The notes under the pieces were generated by a model that saw only the letters and a program-made list of their open reading frames with translations, had not been told where the DNA came from and searched no databases. The translations under genes and the position numbers were made by a program. From an uncultured Bacilli bacterium (GTDB lineage: Bacteria; Bacillota_I; Bacilli_A; RF39; UBA660), in NCBI GenBank assembly GCA_947626515.1, contig CANQSL010000012.1, forward strand, positions 1 through 32,539: 32,539 nt of DNA, given 5' to 3'. Positions 7,367 to 14,986 of the stretch are shown in pieces. Position 1 is the first letter of the stretch. Each line of letters begins with the position of its first letter.

Positions 7367-9516
7367 TGTTCACTCTTTTCTTTTATTAAAGAATTAAAAG
7401 TTTTTAAAAGTTTTTTACCACCATTTGTAAATTCATTTCTTTCTGCTGATTCTTTCATTCTTTGAGAAAGTTTATTTAATAGATCTATATCTTTAGTTTG
7501 AATAAATTCAAATTCTAATATTTTTTCTGTAGTAAAACTATTATTATCTAAATATTTTTTTACACTTTGGGCATCTCTAGTAGTAAATGTTCCCATAGTG
7601 TTTTTTTCTTCTCCACCAGTTGGGATTAATTCTATAGCTTTTCTAAAATTAATTGCAAAATTGTACCAATCTGGATAATCTTTTAAAATTAACTTTTCTA
7701 TTCTATTATCGTAATTAACTTCAATTGGAGTCAATCTCTGAAGTACTGACTCATCCATTTTTTGTCTAGTATTATATGCAACTGTTCTTCCTTCACCTTT
7801 AGTATTACCCGATGTAATAATTCTAAAGTTAGGATGCTTTTTAGTACTTATTCCATCTGGAAAAGTATAACTTTCTTCATTTGATCCAATAAATCTATTT
7901 AATACTACTGTAGCACTTGCAATACCATTATCTAATTCATCTAAAAATATTGTCTTTCCATATTTATAAGAATTATAAAAATTATTAGGCACATATCCAC
8001 CAGTTGCACTATTTGTATATCCTATTACATCTTGTTCATATAAAATATAACCACAAGCAAGAACATCAATATTTAATAATTTAGCTAATTGAGATTGAAT
8101 CATATATGTTTTACCACATCCACTTGGTCCATGAATATAAGGAGTTTGCCCTTGTATTATTAATTTAACAATATCGTCAAATCTTTCATGAAATATCTCG
8201 CCATTTTTTTCTGCTGCTTCTTTCAACTTTAATATTTTTTCATATCTTTCATTAAATGGAATACTTTCATTAAAATAATAATTAATAGTATAATCAATTT
8301 CCTTTTCTATATTTGTTATAATATTTGGAACAATGATTTGTGTAGAAGAATTTAAGCTTTGCTTAGGCTCTACTTCAATTCCTTTTTGTGATATTAAATC
8401 GGATATTTCCGTCAACTTATTTAAAAAATCTTCATCTGTTTTAGCATTATTTATTATAGACTTTATTTTTTCACTATTTTCAACAAATTCTTCTAACTTT
8501 CTAACTGATCCATCAGTAGCAGAATTTACTCTTCCTAGTTGTATTTTAGCTATTCTTTCAATGTCATCTGCATAGCTTAATAATTCTCCTCTTCTAGACT
8601 CTAATTCTGTTCTAATAGATGCTAATAATTCATCTTTTTCATCATATATACTTTTCTTTTGACCATTTAATAACTTTAAATAATCATCATTGAAACTTTT
8701 AATTATTTCTCCACTTTTTTTACTTAATTCACGCAAAGCTGAGTCTTTGCCATCTTTTATAGCAATATCAATTTTTAAAATAGAATTTTCAATATCTTCT
8801 TTAGATTGTTTAGCAGATTCAATTAATGTTCTAATAGATTTATCTAAATTTTTTAGTTCTGATAACTTCTCGCTCATTTCAGCTAAAGTATATTTATCAA
8901 CGTCATAAATACCATTACTTTTTTTATCTTCTTCAAGCTTTTTTTCAACATCTTCTTCTACGTCTAATGAACTATATTTAAATACACTATCATCTATATT
9001 ATTAATTAATGAAATAAAAGATGTATAAAGAGCTCTATCATCAACAAAAAATTCTCTTGCTTTTACTAAATAATCTATTACTATAGCTATATTATCTTCA
9101 TTATAACAATTTATTATTTTATCGTTAGTAGTTATATAAGAAAATAATTCAAAAACTATTCTCTTGTCATCAAATGAATTAACTACTTTAATAAAATTAT
9201 CATTTTTAGTAAATATTTCTTGATTTTTTAAAAATAAATCTACTAAATTAAGTAAAATTTTTCTTTCTTCTGATTTATTTCTATTTACACAAATTGAAAA
9301 ATACATATTAATTATAAAAGGCAAAATAGTTTGAAAGTTTTCATCAGTCAAAGATATTTTTTCTAAAATATCACATAATAATTCCTCATCTTGTATTTTA
9401 TTTAAAACTTTTTGAAAATCATAATTATAAATTTCACTAGAATATTCATAATTACTATAATATATATCTTTTTTTATTTTTTCCAATGTCTTCTTTTCAT
9501 TATTAAAAATTCCCAT
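7363..9516 (-). CDS. MoxR/CobS-type AAA+ ATPase with long coiled-coil N-terminus
   Basis: The 717-aa protein has three visible parts. Residues 1-200 are helical and HEAT-like. Residues about 205-385 are charged coiled coil (repeats such as KLSELKNLDKSIRTLIESAK). An AAA+ module follows from about 420: Walker A GPSGCGKT (463-470), Walker B FLDELD (524-529), sensor-1 IITSGNT (566-572) and an arginine-finger candidate in DESVLQRL (R594). The Walker B 'DELD' and the 'VIGYTNSATGGYVP' loop point to the MoxR/CobS clade, chaperone-like remodelling ATPases that work with vWA proteins. ATG follows GAGGGGGC, which is embedded in the end of the preceding gene. The client is unknown; the cotranscribed TelA-like and beta-rich proteins are obvious candidates. 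Confidence 0.88.
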   Translation of the reverse strand: MGIFNNEKKTLEKIKKDIYYSNYEYSSEIYNYDFQKVLNKIQDEELLCDILEKISLTDENFQTILPFIINMYFSICVNRNKSEERKILLNLVDLFLKNQEIFTKNDNFIKVVNSFDDKRIVFELFSYITTNDKIINCYNEDNIAIVIDYLVKAREFFVDDRALYTSFISLINNIDDSVFKYSSLDVEEDVEKKLEEDKKSNGIYDVDKYTLAEMSEKLSELKNLDKSIRTLIESAKQSKEDIENSILKIDIAIKDGKDSALRELSKKSGEIIKSFNDDYLKLLNGQKKSIYDEKDELLASIRTELESRRGELLSYADDIERIAKIQLGRVNSATDGSVRKLEEFVENSEKIKSIINNAKTDEDFLNKLTEISDLISQKGIEVEPKQSLNSSTQIIVPNIITNIEKEIDYTINYYFNESIPFNERYEKILKLKEAAEKNGEIFHERFDDIVKLIIQGQTPYIHGPSGCGKTYMIQSQLAKLLNIDVLACGYILYEQDVIGYTNSATGGYVPNNFYNSYKYGKTIFLDELDNGIASATVVLNRFIGSNEESYTFPDGISTKKHPNFRIITSGNTKGEGRTVAYNTRQKMDESVLQRLTPIEVNYDNRIEKLILKDYPDWYNFAINFRKAIELIPTGGEEKNTMGTFTTRDAQSVKKYLDNNSFTTEKILEFEFIQTKDIDLLNKLSQRMKESAERNEFTNGGKKLLKTFNSLIKEKSEQ

Positions 9517-9519
9517 TTT

Positions 9520-10743
9520 TTATTTGCCCCCTCTAAGAACATATTTTTTTACATCATCTAAAAATATTATTTCTTCTTTAATTTCTTTAGTATTTATAAT
9601 ATCAAAAGGTTTTGTTAAATCTAAATCACAATTTACTTCAATTATAGAATAAGAATAAGAAGAATTAAAATTATTTTTAAATTGTTTTTCCATTAATATA
9701 TAATATTTATTATCAATACATATTTTAGATATTATAATTTCTACAGTATCTTGATCCAATGTCACTCTTATTTGATCATCATATTTGTTAAAACCATTTT
9801 TAATACTATATTTAATACTTATATTATTTTTATCCAACTCAATTTGCGATCCAATTTTTTTATATAATTTGCCCTCTTTTTCATTGCTTATTAATTCTTC
9901 ATCAGTTAATACAAATGAAGATTCATTAATTTTTAAAATATGACTTGGTTTATTTAGTTGACACAAATTATAATAAAAATCTATTATTTTAGTATCATCC
10001 ATCGTTATACTATTTAAAGTATTATCTAAATACAATACTTCTTCTTGTGAATCTATTCTCTTTTCAGCTTTATTATTTTGTGCCATATATTCAATATGAC
10101 CTTCATTATTATTTTTATCAGTCCAATCTACCGTTATTTTTCCAGAGTCATTTTCTATTTTTCCCTCGATAGAATTAAGTGTTTTATCTATTATATTTAA
10201 TCTAAAACTAATTGTATCATCATCTAGTTGAGATATAATTATTGGGATACTTTTCTTTACTGAACCAATATTATAATTTATAAAAAATTTATGATTATAT
10301 CCATCAATACTAGTTATGTTAAATGTTTCATAATTTTTAGTATAAGATATTATTACTTTAATAGCTTCCTTTAAAATATTTTTAAACCATATTAAATATC
10401 TATCAAAGGAATTAAATATTGCCAACCCTTTATTTTGATTTCCAGTAACATTTTCTTTTTTTAAAACATCAAAAGACGATTCATTAATTAATTTCTTAGT
10501 TAATGAACCTAACAATATTATTTTTCTACTATCTTTTTCTATATTATATGTTTCAAGTATTTTTCTTATAAAAGTTTCAAAAAACTTATCTTTGTAATCT
10601 AAAGATAAAATTTTATTGTTGTTATATACAACTTTGGCACCAATATATTTATTAGTATCATTTTTAAAAATACTATCATAAGAATATATATATATTAATT
10701 CTAAATTCTTTATATCGGAAATTAAAACCCCTTTTAAGTCCAT
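9520..10743 (-). CDS. Hypothetical beta-rich protein, 407 aa, in TelA-AAA+ operon
   Basis: I do not recognise this protein. It starts one base inside the TelA-like stop codon (TAATG) behind GGTGG, and stops 3 nt before the AAA+ gene, so it is clearly part of the same translation-coupled unit. There is no signal peptide or membrane helix. The N-terminal 150 residues mix strands and helices; from about 150 to 390 it is a succession of short beta strands (for example RLNIIDKTLNSIEGKI, IRVTLDQDTVEIIISK), as in a beta-sandwich or repeated barrel. It ends in VLRGGK, whose Gly codons supply the next gene's ribosome site. It may be the scaffold or sensor of the system; no function can be assigned. 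Confidence 0.8.
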   Translation of the reverse strand: MDLKGVLISDIKNLELIYIYSYDSIFKNDTNKYIGAKVVYNNNKILSLDYKDKFFETFIRKILETYNIEKDSRKIILLGSLTKKLINESSFDVLKKENVTGNQNKGLAIFNSFDRYLIWFKNILKEAIKVIISYTKNYETFNITSIDGYNHKFFINYNIGSVKKSIPIIISQLDDDTISFRLNIIDKTLNSIEGKIENDSGKITVDWTDKNNNEGHIEYMAQNNKAEKRIDSQEEVLYLDNTLNSITMDDTKIIDFYYNLCQLNKPSHILKINESSFVLTDEELISNEKEGKLYKKIGSQIELDKNNISIKYSIKNGFNKYDDQIRVTLDQDTVEIIISKICIDNKYYILMEKQFKNNFNSSYSYSIIEVNCDLDLTKPFDIINTKEIKEEIIFLDDVKKYVLRGGK

Positions 10744-11921
10744 TATTTTCCACCTAATCTATTTCGTTTAATAGGTTTTAAACTTTTAGTATGACTATCT
10801 TTTGAAATAACATCTGCAAATTGAGATTCACTCAATACTTGTTGCCATTCTTGATTATAAGAATCCAAAGCTTGTGATAACTTTTCATACTCAACCCTTT
10901 GCTTATCGTTTAAAGCTTGTTTTTGAGCTCTACCATTTTTAAATACTTCTGCACCTTTTCTTAAACAACTTTCAACAACTTGTACAGTTTCTAAAGTAAT
11001 TCCACCATTTAAACTCAAATCTATTGCAGATGTTGCATTTTCAGCTAAATCATGTGCATTTTCTTGAATAGCTTTATTAGCAGCAGTATTTAATGCAACT
11101 AATTCACCTAATTTATTTTTTTGATCACGATTAAAGATTTTAACGCTACCTTGAGCCTTTAAGATTTTTTCTCCATCACTTAACCAACTTTCTTGTTGCA
11201 TTACAATTTCCATCTCAGTAGCTTGTTGCATTCTATAACTTTGTACTTGTTCTTTATATAAAGTTAATACATTATTTAAACTAGTAAGTTTATTATTAAA
11301 AGTTTGAGATAATTGCTCTTTAAATTGAATTTCATGTTGCACATCAATTGTTTGTTCTAATTTTTTTAATTCTTCTATCTGTCTATCAAAAGTCTCCTTA
11401 TCAATATATCCAACTTTAATCATTTCTTCTAATTGTTTAATATAAGGAATCATTTCTTCGATTATAGCTTGTCTTAAATTATAATTATTAATTGAACCTT
11501 GTTTTTGAGACTCTACTGCAGTAGATATTTCTTCTATATATTGACAATATTCTTTAAAACGTCCTTTATAAGTTTTTGACTCTTCATCTTCTTTAAATTT
11601 CTCAATTCCCATTTTACTTAAAAAGTTCTTTACATTTTTTACAACAGGCAATTGTTTTTTATTTTTTAATTCTTCACTTTCATCTAAACTTTTATCTAAA
11701 GTTTGAATTTTATTTAACAAATCTTGTTTTATACTAAGTTCATTAGTTTCTACTGATAATTCAGCAGTTTTTTCTAAAACTCCAGTAACAGAATCCTTTA
11801 CATCATTACAATAATTTAATAATGTTGGTGGATTTGAAAAATCAACTCTTTCAAAATTGCAATTTATTATTTCTCCTTTTTCATTATAAACAGTTAAATT
11901 TGTTTCTTTATTTTCCTCCAT
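10743..11921 (-). CDS. TelA-like coiled-coil protein (toxic anion resistance family, divergent)
   Basis: This 392-aa protein is mostly long helices rich in Lys, Glu and Gln, with no membrane segment. The C-terminal half follows the TelA/KlaA layout: a long helix (LSQTFNNKLTSLNNVLTLYK), a Gln/Met-rich QSYRMQQATEMEIVMQQESW, then LGELVALNTAANKAIQENAH and a final helix after GGITLETVQVVESC. TelA proteins are known from tellurite and Ter-type stress operons, where MoxR ATPases and vWA proteins also occur. Its N-terminus (LTVYNEKGEIINC) looks like a small separate beta domain. ATG follows AGGAGGA at a good distance. It is the first gene of the operon, behind a leader with a terminator. Assignment rests on remembered family patterns. 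Confidence 0.68.
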   Translation of the reverse strand: MEENKETNLTVYNEKGEIINCNFERVDFSNPPTLLNYCNDVKDSVTGVLEKTAELSVETNELSIKQDLLNKIQTLDKSLDESEELKNKKQLPVVKNVKNFLSKMGIEKFKEDEESKTYKGRFKEYCQYIEEISTAVESQKQGSINNYNLRQAIIEEMIPYIKQLEEMIKVGYIDKETFDRQIEELKKLEQTIDVQHEIQFKEQLSQTFNNKLTSLNNVLTLYKEQVQSYRMQQATEMEIVMQQESWLSDGEKILKAQGSVKIFNRDQKNKLGELVALNTAANKAIQENAHDLAENATSAIDLSLNGGITLETVQVVESCLRKGAEVFKNGRAQKQALNDKQRVEYEKLSQALDSYNQEWQQVLSESQFADVISKDSHTKSLKPIKRNRLGGK

Positions 11922-12060
11922 TTATTTCCTCCTATATTTTTAGACAAAAAAAACTTTTAAAAATGCAGTATCACTATTTTTAAAAGTTTATTTCAAATAT
12001 TCATATTTTAAAACGATTAAATCCAATAAATGTTATTTGAAATTTTTGTCCCTTTTCGAG
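11922..12060 (-). promoter_or_regulatory. Long structured 5' leader of the TelA-AAA+ operon (candidate attenuator)
   Basis: The leader is about 137 nt from the predicted start to the ATG at 11921. It contains a 10-bp inverted pair (12034-12043 with 11990-11999, 34 nt apart) followed immediately by a terminator hairpin (11946-11989), then AGGAGGA and the start codon. Several TTTTAAAA segments could swap partners between the two structures. No known riboswitch consensus is recognised. An alternative is a short independent RNA of about 115 nt. Confidence 0.5.
11946..11989 (-). terminator. Intrinsic terminator inside the leader, before the TelA-like gene
   Basis: On the minus strand AAACTTTTAAAAAT pairs perfectly with ATTTTTAAAAGTTT (14 bp, 11-nt loop) and runs on into more T. 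It lies between a strong promoter and the first gene it would serve, the geometry of transcription attenuation. The stem is almost all A-T, so its efficiency is uncertain. Confidence 0.6.
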
Positions 12061-12065
12061 GTAAT

Positions 12066-12093
12066 ATTATACCATATTACATAATTTTGTCAA
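12066..12093 (-). promoter_or_regulatory. Strong promoter of the TelA-AAA+ operon
   Basis: TTGACA (12088-12093, minus), a 16-bp spacer and TATAAT (12066-12071): both hexamers match the sigma-A consensus perfectly, the best promoter in the window. Transcription should start near 12058-12060. Confidence 0.75.
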
Positions 12094-12095
12094 AT

Positions 12096-12121
12096 AAAAA
12101 AATGCTAAATATTCACATTTT
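12096..12121 (-). terminator. Weak terminator of the S1-domain gene
   Basis: On the minus strand AAAATGT pairs with GCATTTT (one G-U) across a 9-nt loop, followed by more T. It lies about 20 nt after the stop codon at 12143 and just upstream of the next promoter. Confidence 0.45.
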
Positions 12122-12142
12122 ATTTTGTTTATAGACTATATT

Positions 12143-12490
12143 TTAATGTTCCATTTCTTCTAAAGCTTCTTTAGTCCATCTTTCTAAATTTTCTTGTAAA
12201 GGAGAAAAACCTCTAACTGACTCTTTTACTTTTCTATTAGCATAAAATTCTTTATAATTTAAACCTTTAATAGATAATTTTAATTTTTTATTTTCTTTAT
12301 CTACTTCTATAATCTTAGCATATATTCTTTCTCCTAAAGTAACATATTTTGATATATTTGATACAAAACTATCTGCTATTTCACTTATATGTATTAATCC
12401 AGCATAATCGTCTATAGATACAAAAATACCATAAGGTTCAATTCCTGTTACTTCTCCTTTAACAATACTTCCAACCTTAAAGTCTTCCAT
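12143..12490 (-). CDS. S1-domain RNA-binding protein (YugI/GSP13/CvfD-like)
   Basis: The 115-aa protein carries one S1 OB-fold at about 3-72: VGSIVKGEVTGIEPYGIFVS, YAGLIHISEIADSFV and LGERIYAKIIEVDKENKKLK, followed by a basic tail. It matches the YugI/CvfD small S1 proteins of Bacilli, which associate with ribosomes or RNA and influence stress responses; that role is from family knowledge. I start at ATG 12490 because AAGGAGC lies 5 nt upstream; the upstream TTG at 12505 would place the Shine-Dalgarno inside the gene. It is transcribed from a promoter that abuts the divergent NifU-like promoter. Confidence 0.88.
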   Translation of the reverse strand: MEDFKVGSIVKGEVTGIEPYGIFVSIDDYAGLIHISEIADSFVSNISKYVTLGERIYAKIIEVDKENKKLKLSIKGLNYKEFYANRKVKESVRGFSPLQENLERWTKEALEEMEH

Positions 12491-12509
12491 ATATGCTCCT
12501 TCCAAAACA

Positions 12510-12538
12510 ATTATATCAAATTTTATTTACTAAGTAAA
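12510..12538 (-). promoter_or_regulatory. Promoter for the S1-domain gene
   Basis: TTTACT (12533-12538, minus), a 17-bp spacer and TATAAT (12510-12515). The -35 box is one half of a TTTACT-A-AGTAAA palindrome (12526-12538) whose other half is the -35 of the divergent promoter. Confidence 0.6.
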
Positions 12539-12554
12539 ATTTTTAAAGTATAAT
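12526..12554 (+). promoter_or_regulatory. Promoter for the NifU-like gene
   Basis: TTTACT (12526-12531), a 17-bp spacer and TATAAT (12549-12554). The predicted leader is only about 11 nt, with GTGAT as a weak ribosome site. Confidence 0.6.
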
Positions 12555-12571
12555 TGTATACGTGATTAGTT

Positions 12572-12796
12572 ATGGAAGAAAAAATAAAAGAAATAATTGA
12601 AGATATAAGACCATATTTAAATAATGATGGTGGAGATATAGAATTTATAAAATATGAAGATAATTATGTATTTGTAAAAATGTATGGTGCTTGTAGTCAT
12701 TGTGGATATATTGATTTCACTTTAAATGATAATTTATTAGAGTTAATTAAAGAACAAGTTCCTGAAGTTAAAGGTATTATTAATGTAGAAATTTAA
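12572..12796 (+). CDS. NifU C-terminal domain-like iron-sulfur protein (YutI/NfuA-type)
   Basis: The 74-aa protein is one NifU-C domain: IIEDIRPYLNNDGGDIEFI, then ACSHC (Cys41 and Cys44, the CxxC that bridges a [4Fe-4S] cluster in a dimer), then a helix ending VPEVKGIINVEI. It is expected to carry or deliver Fe-S clusters to apoproteins. Length is normal for the Bacillus YutI type. The ribosome site is weak (GTGAT, very short leader). It converges on a YutH-like gene, the pairing remembered for B. subtilis yutI-yutH, which supports orthology. A cysteine desulfurase is encoded at 18938-20062. Confidence 0.93.
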   Translation: MEEKIKEIIEDIRPYLNNDGGDIEFIKYEDNYVFVKMYGACSHCGYIDFTLNDNLLELIKEQVPEVKGIINVEI

Positions 12797-12807
12797 TTTT
12801 CTACATT
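12782..12807. terminator. Bidirectional terminator between the convergent NifU-like and YutH-like genes
   Basis: AATGTAGAAA (12782-12791) pairs with TTTCTACATT (12798-12807) across a 6-nt loop, with T tracts on both strands. Both stop codons (12794-12796 plus, 12793-12795 minus) overlap within and beside the loop. Confidence 0.75.
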
Positions 12808-13683
12808 TTTAATTAACCATTCTATTCTAAACATATTATATTTTTTATTATATATTAAATATATTTCTTTTAAAGTATTTATATATTCATCTACATTATT
12901 TAATATAGGAACAATATCAGAATCTTTTTTTTCTTCTAATATTATATTATCTAATACATCAAAATAAAATGTTGGAAAAAGCAATCTTGAATATAAAATA
13001 TTAAACATTAAAGTATTTATATTTAATTTATTTATTAATTCAATTATGTTTTCTATATCAAAACGATCAGAAATAATATATGATTTAATATATTCACTTA
13101 TATCCCTAACATTATAATCTATTACTAAATCTAATGGATTATAATAATCAATTTGCAAACAAGGATATTTCATTCTATTATGTACAATACCAACAACCTT
13201 CTCCTCATTAAACTCATTTATAGATAAGTTGTAATATAATATTGCATTTTCTGCTATTCCTGCAAAAAAACCATATGAATTAAGTACAGTTTGATAATTA
13301 TAACCAAGCTCTCTTAATTGTATTTCATAATAATCTAATTTATCTCCCCATAATTTTCCCCAATTATGGGGTTCTTTATTTATAGGAAAATATTTAAATT
13401 CTTCAAACTTAATTTCATATTTATAAATACCATCTATTTTTAATAAAGCATAATTATTACTATCCACTAAAGTAAAAAGATTTCCATCTTTATTTAAAAT
13501 AATTTCATGGAAATTATTATCATTTGACTTTGCATTATAATATATATCATTTATTAAATTAATATCATTCAAAACTAAATAGAAAACATATAAATAATTT
13601 TCATAATAAAAATAATAATTTTTGTTATATCTATTTAAATTATCAACTAAAATATTATAAAAAGTATAAATAACATTTTTCAT
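12793..13683 (-). CDS. YutH/CotS-like kinase-fold protein (spore-coat type), probable
   Basis: The 296-aa protein is rich in Asn, Tyr and Ile. The N-terminal part reads as a degenerate kinase-like lobe (EIILNKDGNLFTLVDSNNYALLKI). A central block WGKLWGDKLDYYEIQLRELG (about 109-128) and the following YGFFAGIAENAILYYN match what I remember of YutH and other spore-coat kinase-like proteins. No catalytic HxD...DFD pair is obvious, so it is probably not an active kinase. The neighbour test helps: YutH lies next to YutI in Bacillus, and here it converges on a YutI-type gene, sharing a 4-nt overlap. Function in an organism of unknown sporulation status is uncertain. Confidence 0.5.
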   Translation of the reverse strand: MKNVIYTFYNILVDNLNRYNKNYYFYYENYLYVFYLVLNDINLINDIYYNAKSNDNNFHEIILNKDGNLFTLVDSNNYALLKIDGIYKYEIKFEEFKYFPINKEPHNWGKLWGDKLDYYEIQLRELGYNYQTVLNSYGFFAGIAENAILYYNLSINEFNEEKVVGIVHNRMKYPCLQIDYYNPLDLVIDYNVRDISEYIKSYIISDRFDIENIIELINKLNINTLMFNILYSRLLFPTFYFDVLDNIILEEKKDSDIVPILNNVDEYINTLKEIYLIYNKKYNMFRIEWLIKNVEN

Positions 13684-13705
13684 ATAACCACTACTAAATT
13701 ATATG

Positions 13706-13730
13706 AAAAAACCTAAGTAATATACTTAGG
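13706..13730 (-). terminator. Terminator of the Pro-rich DUF1292-like gene
   Basis: On the minus strand CCTAAGTA pairs with TACTTAGG (8 bp, 3-nt loop) followed by six T. The hairpin covers the TAA stop at 13726-13728 and lies just upstream of the YutH-like gene. Confidence 0.8.
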
Positions 13731-14892
13731 CTATTTTTTGTTCAGTTGTAAATGTAGGTGCTGGTGTCATTTCTAAAACCTTATTTTCATCAAAACCATT
13801 AGGTCCAAATAAATCTGCAGCTGTTTTTTCTAAAGGTTCGTCACCAACGCTTTTTTGTTCTGGAGCCAAAAGCTTTAATTCCCTATCTATTAACTCAATT
13901 CTTTGATTTAAATAAGCTTTTTCAGCTTTTAATTCAACTATTCTTAAATCATTTAATGTAGATTGATTTGCTGTATCATTAACTGCTATTGGAGCAGTTT
14001 CTTGTGGAATTGAAGGAGCACTAGTATCTACTGCAGGAGTATCTGCAACACTTGCTTGTGATGGTTCTACTGAAGGAGATACTTCATCAAACATATTTGT
14101 TCTTGGCCCATTAGGATTTACATTAAAAGGACTATCTATGATTGGAGTCGTAGACTCTACCTTATTAGGGTCTGAAACAGTAGTTGATGCTGGCTCAACA
14201 TTAATTTCTGGCAATACTGGTTGTTCTTGTTGATTTATTGGCTCTACTTGTCCGGCTGGTTGTGTATTCTCTTGAGTAGGAGCCTCAACTGTTAAAGGAT
14301 CTACACTAGGAATTGGAGGAACAGTAGAATCTAATGGTGGAACAGTAGAAACTGCTTCTAAAGTTGCTGGTTGACTATCAATAGGCTCTACTTTTTCACC
14401 AAATTGAGTTGTAGGAATACCTTCAAATTTTACCGCTGGTTCTTGAGGAGCTGCTGTATTTTGAGCATTTGGTACATCAAAAGCATTGTTTAATAAATCC
14501 CCATTCGTTGGCGCTGCTACTACACTAAAACCATGACTAGATGAATAATTTCTTATTCCATCTAAATAAGCTTCTGTCATTGCTATAGGTCTTGCATTGT
14601 TATATCCAGGTACATCTAAAGTACTATTTGCTTGCCCTATTTCAATATCTGGAATTTCTTGATTATTAATCATATTGGCCATAACGTTTTTTTGAAGAAA
14701 TTGCCAATCAGTATCATTTATCATTGAATTTTCAGTTATGTCCAAAACATATAATGGAATACCATTCGTTGTAGTTTTTCCATCTGTATAAAATATATAA
14801 TCCTTACTATTTGTTTTATTTTTGAATTTTGTCAACAAATCAATTACTATAGTCTGACCTTGACTATCTTTTAAAGTTACTTGATTTTTCAT
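13726..14892 (-). CDS. DUF1292-like N-terminal domain with long Pro/Val/Thr/Glu-rich linker
   Basis: The 388-aa protein begins VTLKDSQGQTIVIDLLTKFK, resembling the small DUF1292 (YrzB-type) beta domain, ending about residue 80. Residues about 140-310 are disordered and rich in Pro, Val, Thr, Gln and Glu (for example STVPPLDSTVPPIPSVDPLT), which is unusual in so AT-rich a genome. A single coiled-coil helix follows (LNDLRIVELKAEKAYLNQRI, about 315-340), then an acidic C-terminus. No signal peptide, membrane segment or LPXTG is present, so it looks cytosolic. ATG follows GAGGG. Its terminator overlaps the stop. The function is unknown; a long flexible tether between a folded head and a coiled coil is what the sequence shows. 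Confidence 0.75.
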   Translation of the reverse strand: MKNQVTLKDSQGQTIVIDLLTKFKNKTNSKDYIFYTDGKTTTNGIPLYVLDITENSMINDTDWQFLQKNVMANMINNQEIPDIEIGQANSTLDVPGYNNARPIAMTEAYLDGIRNYSSSHGFSVVAAPTNGDLLNNAFDVPNAQNTAAPQEPAVKFEGIPTTQFGEKVEPIDSQPATLEAVSTVPPLDSTVPPIPSVDPLTVEAPTQENTQPAGQVEPINQQEQPVLPEINVEPASTTVSDPNKVESTTPIIDSPFNVNPNGPRTNMFDEVSPSVEPSQASVADTPAVDTSAPSIPQETAPIAVNDTANQSTLNDLRIVELKAEKAYLNQRIELIDRELKLLAPEQKSVGDEPLEKTAADLFGPNGFDENKVLEMTPAPTFTTEQKIA

Positions 14893-14986
14893 AAAATCCC
14901 TCGCTATTCTAAATAAATTCTAACATATAATAATATAAAAAAAAAGAGAAAAATCAAACTTTGTTCAATCATTTGACAAAATTTTA

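Noticed and set aside
10743-11921. Phage tape-measure or chromosome-partition protein for the TelA-like gene
   Set aside because: Too short for tape measure, no phage structural neighbours, and no SMC Walker or hinge motifs.
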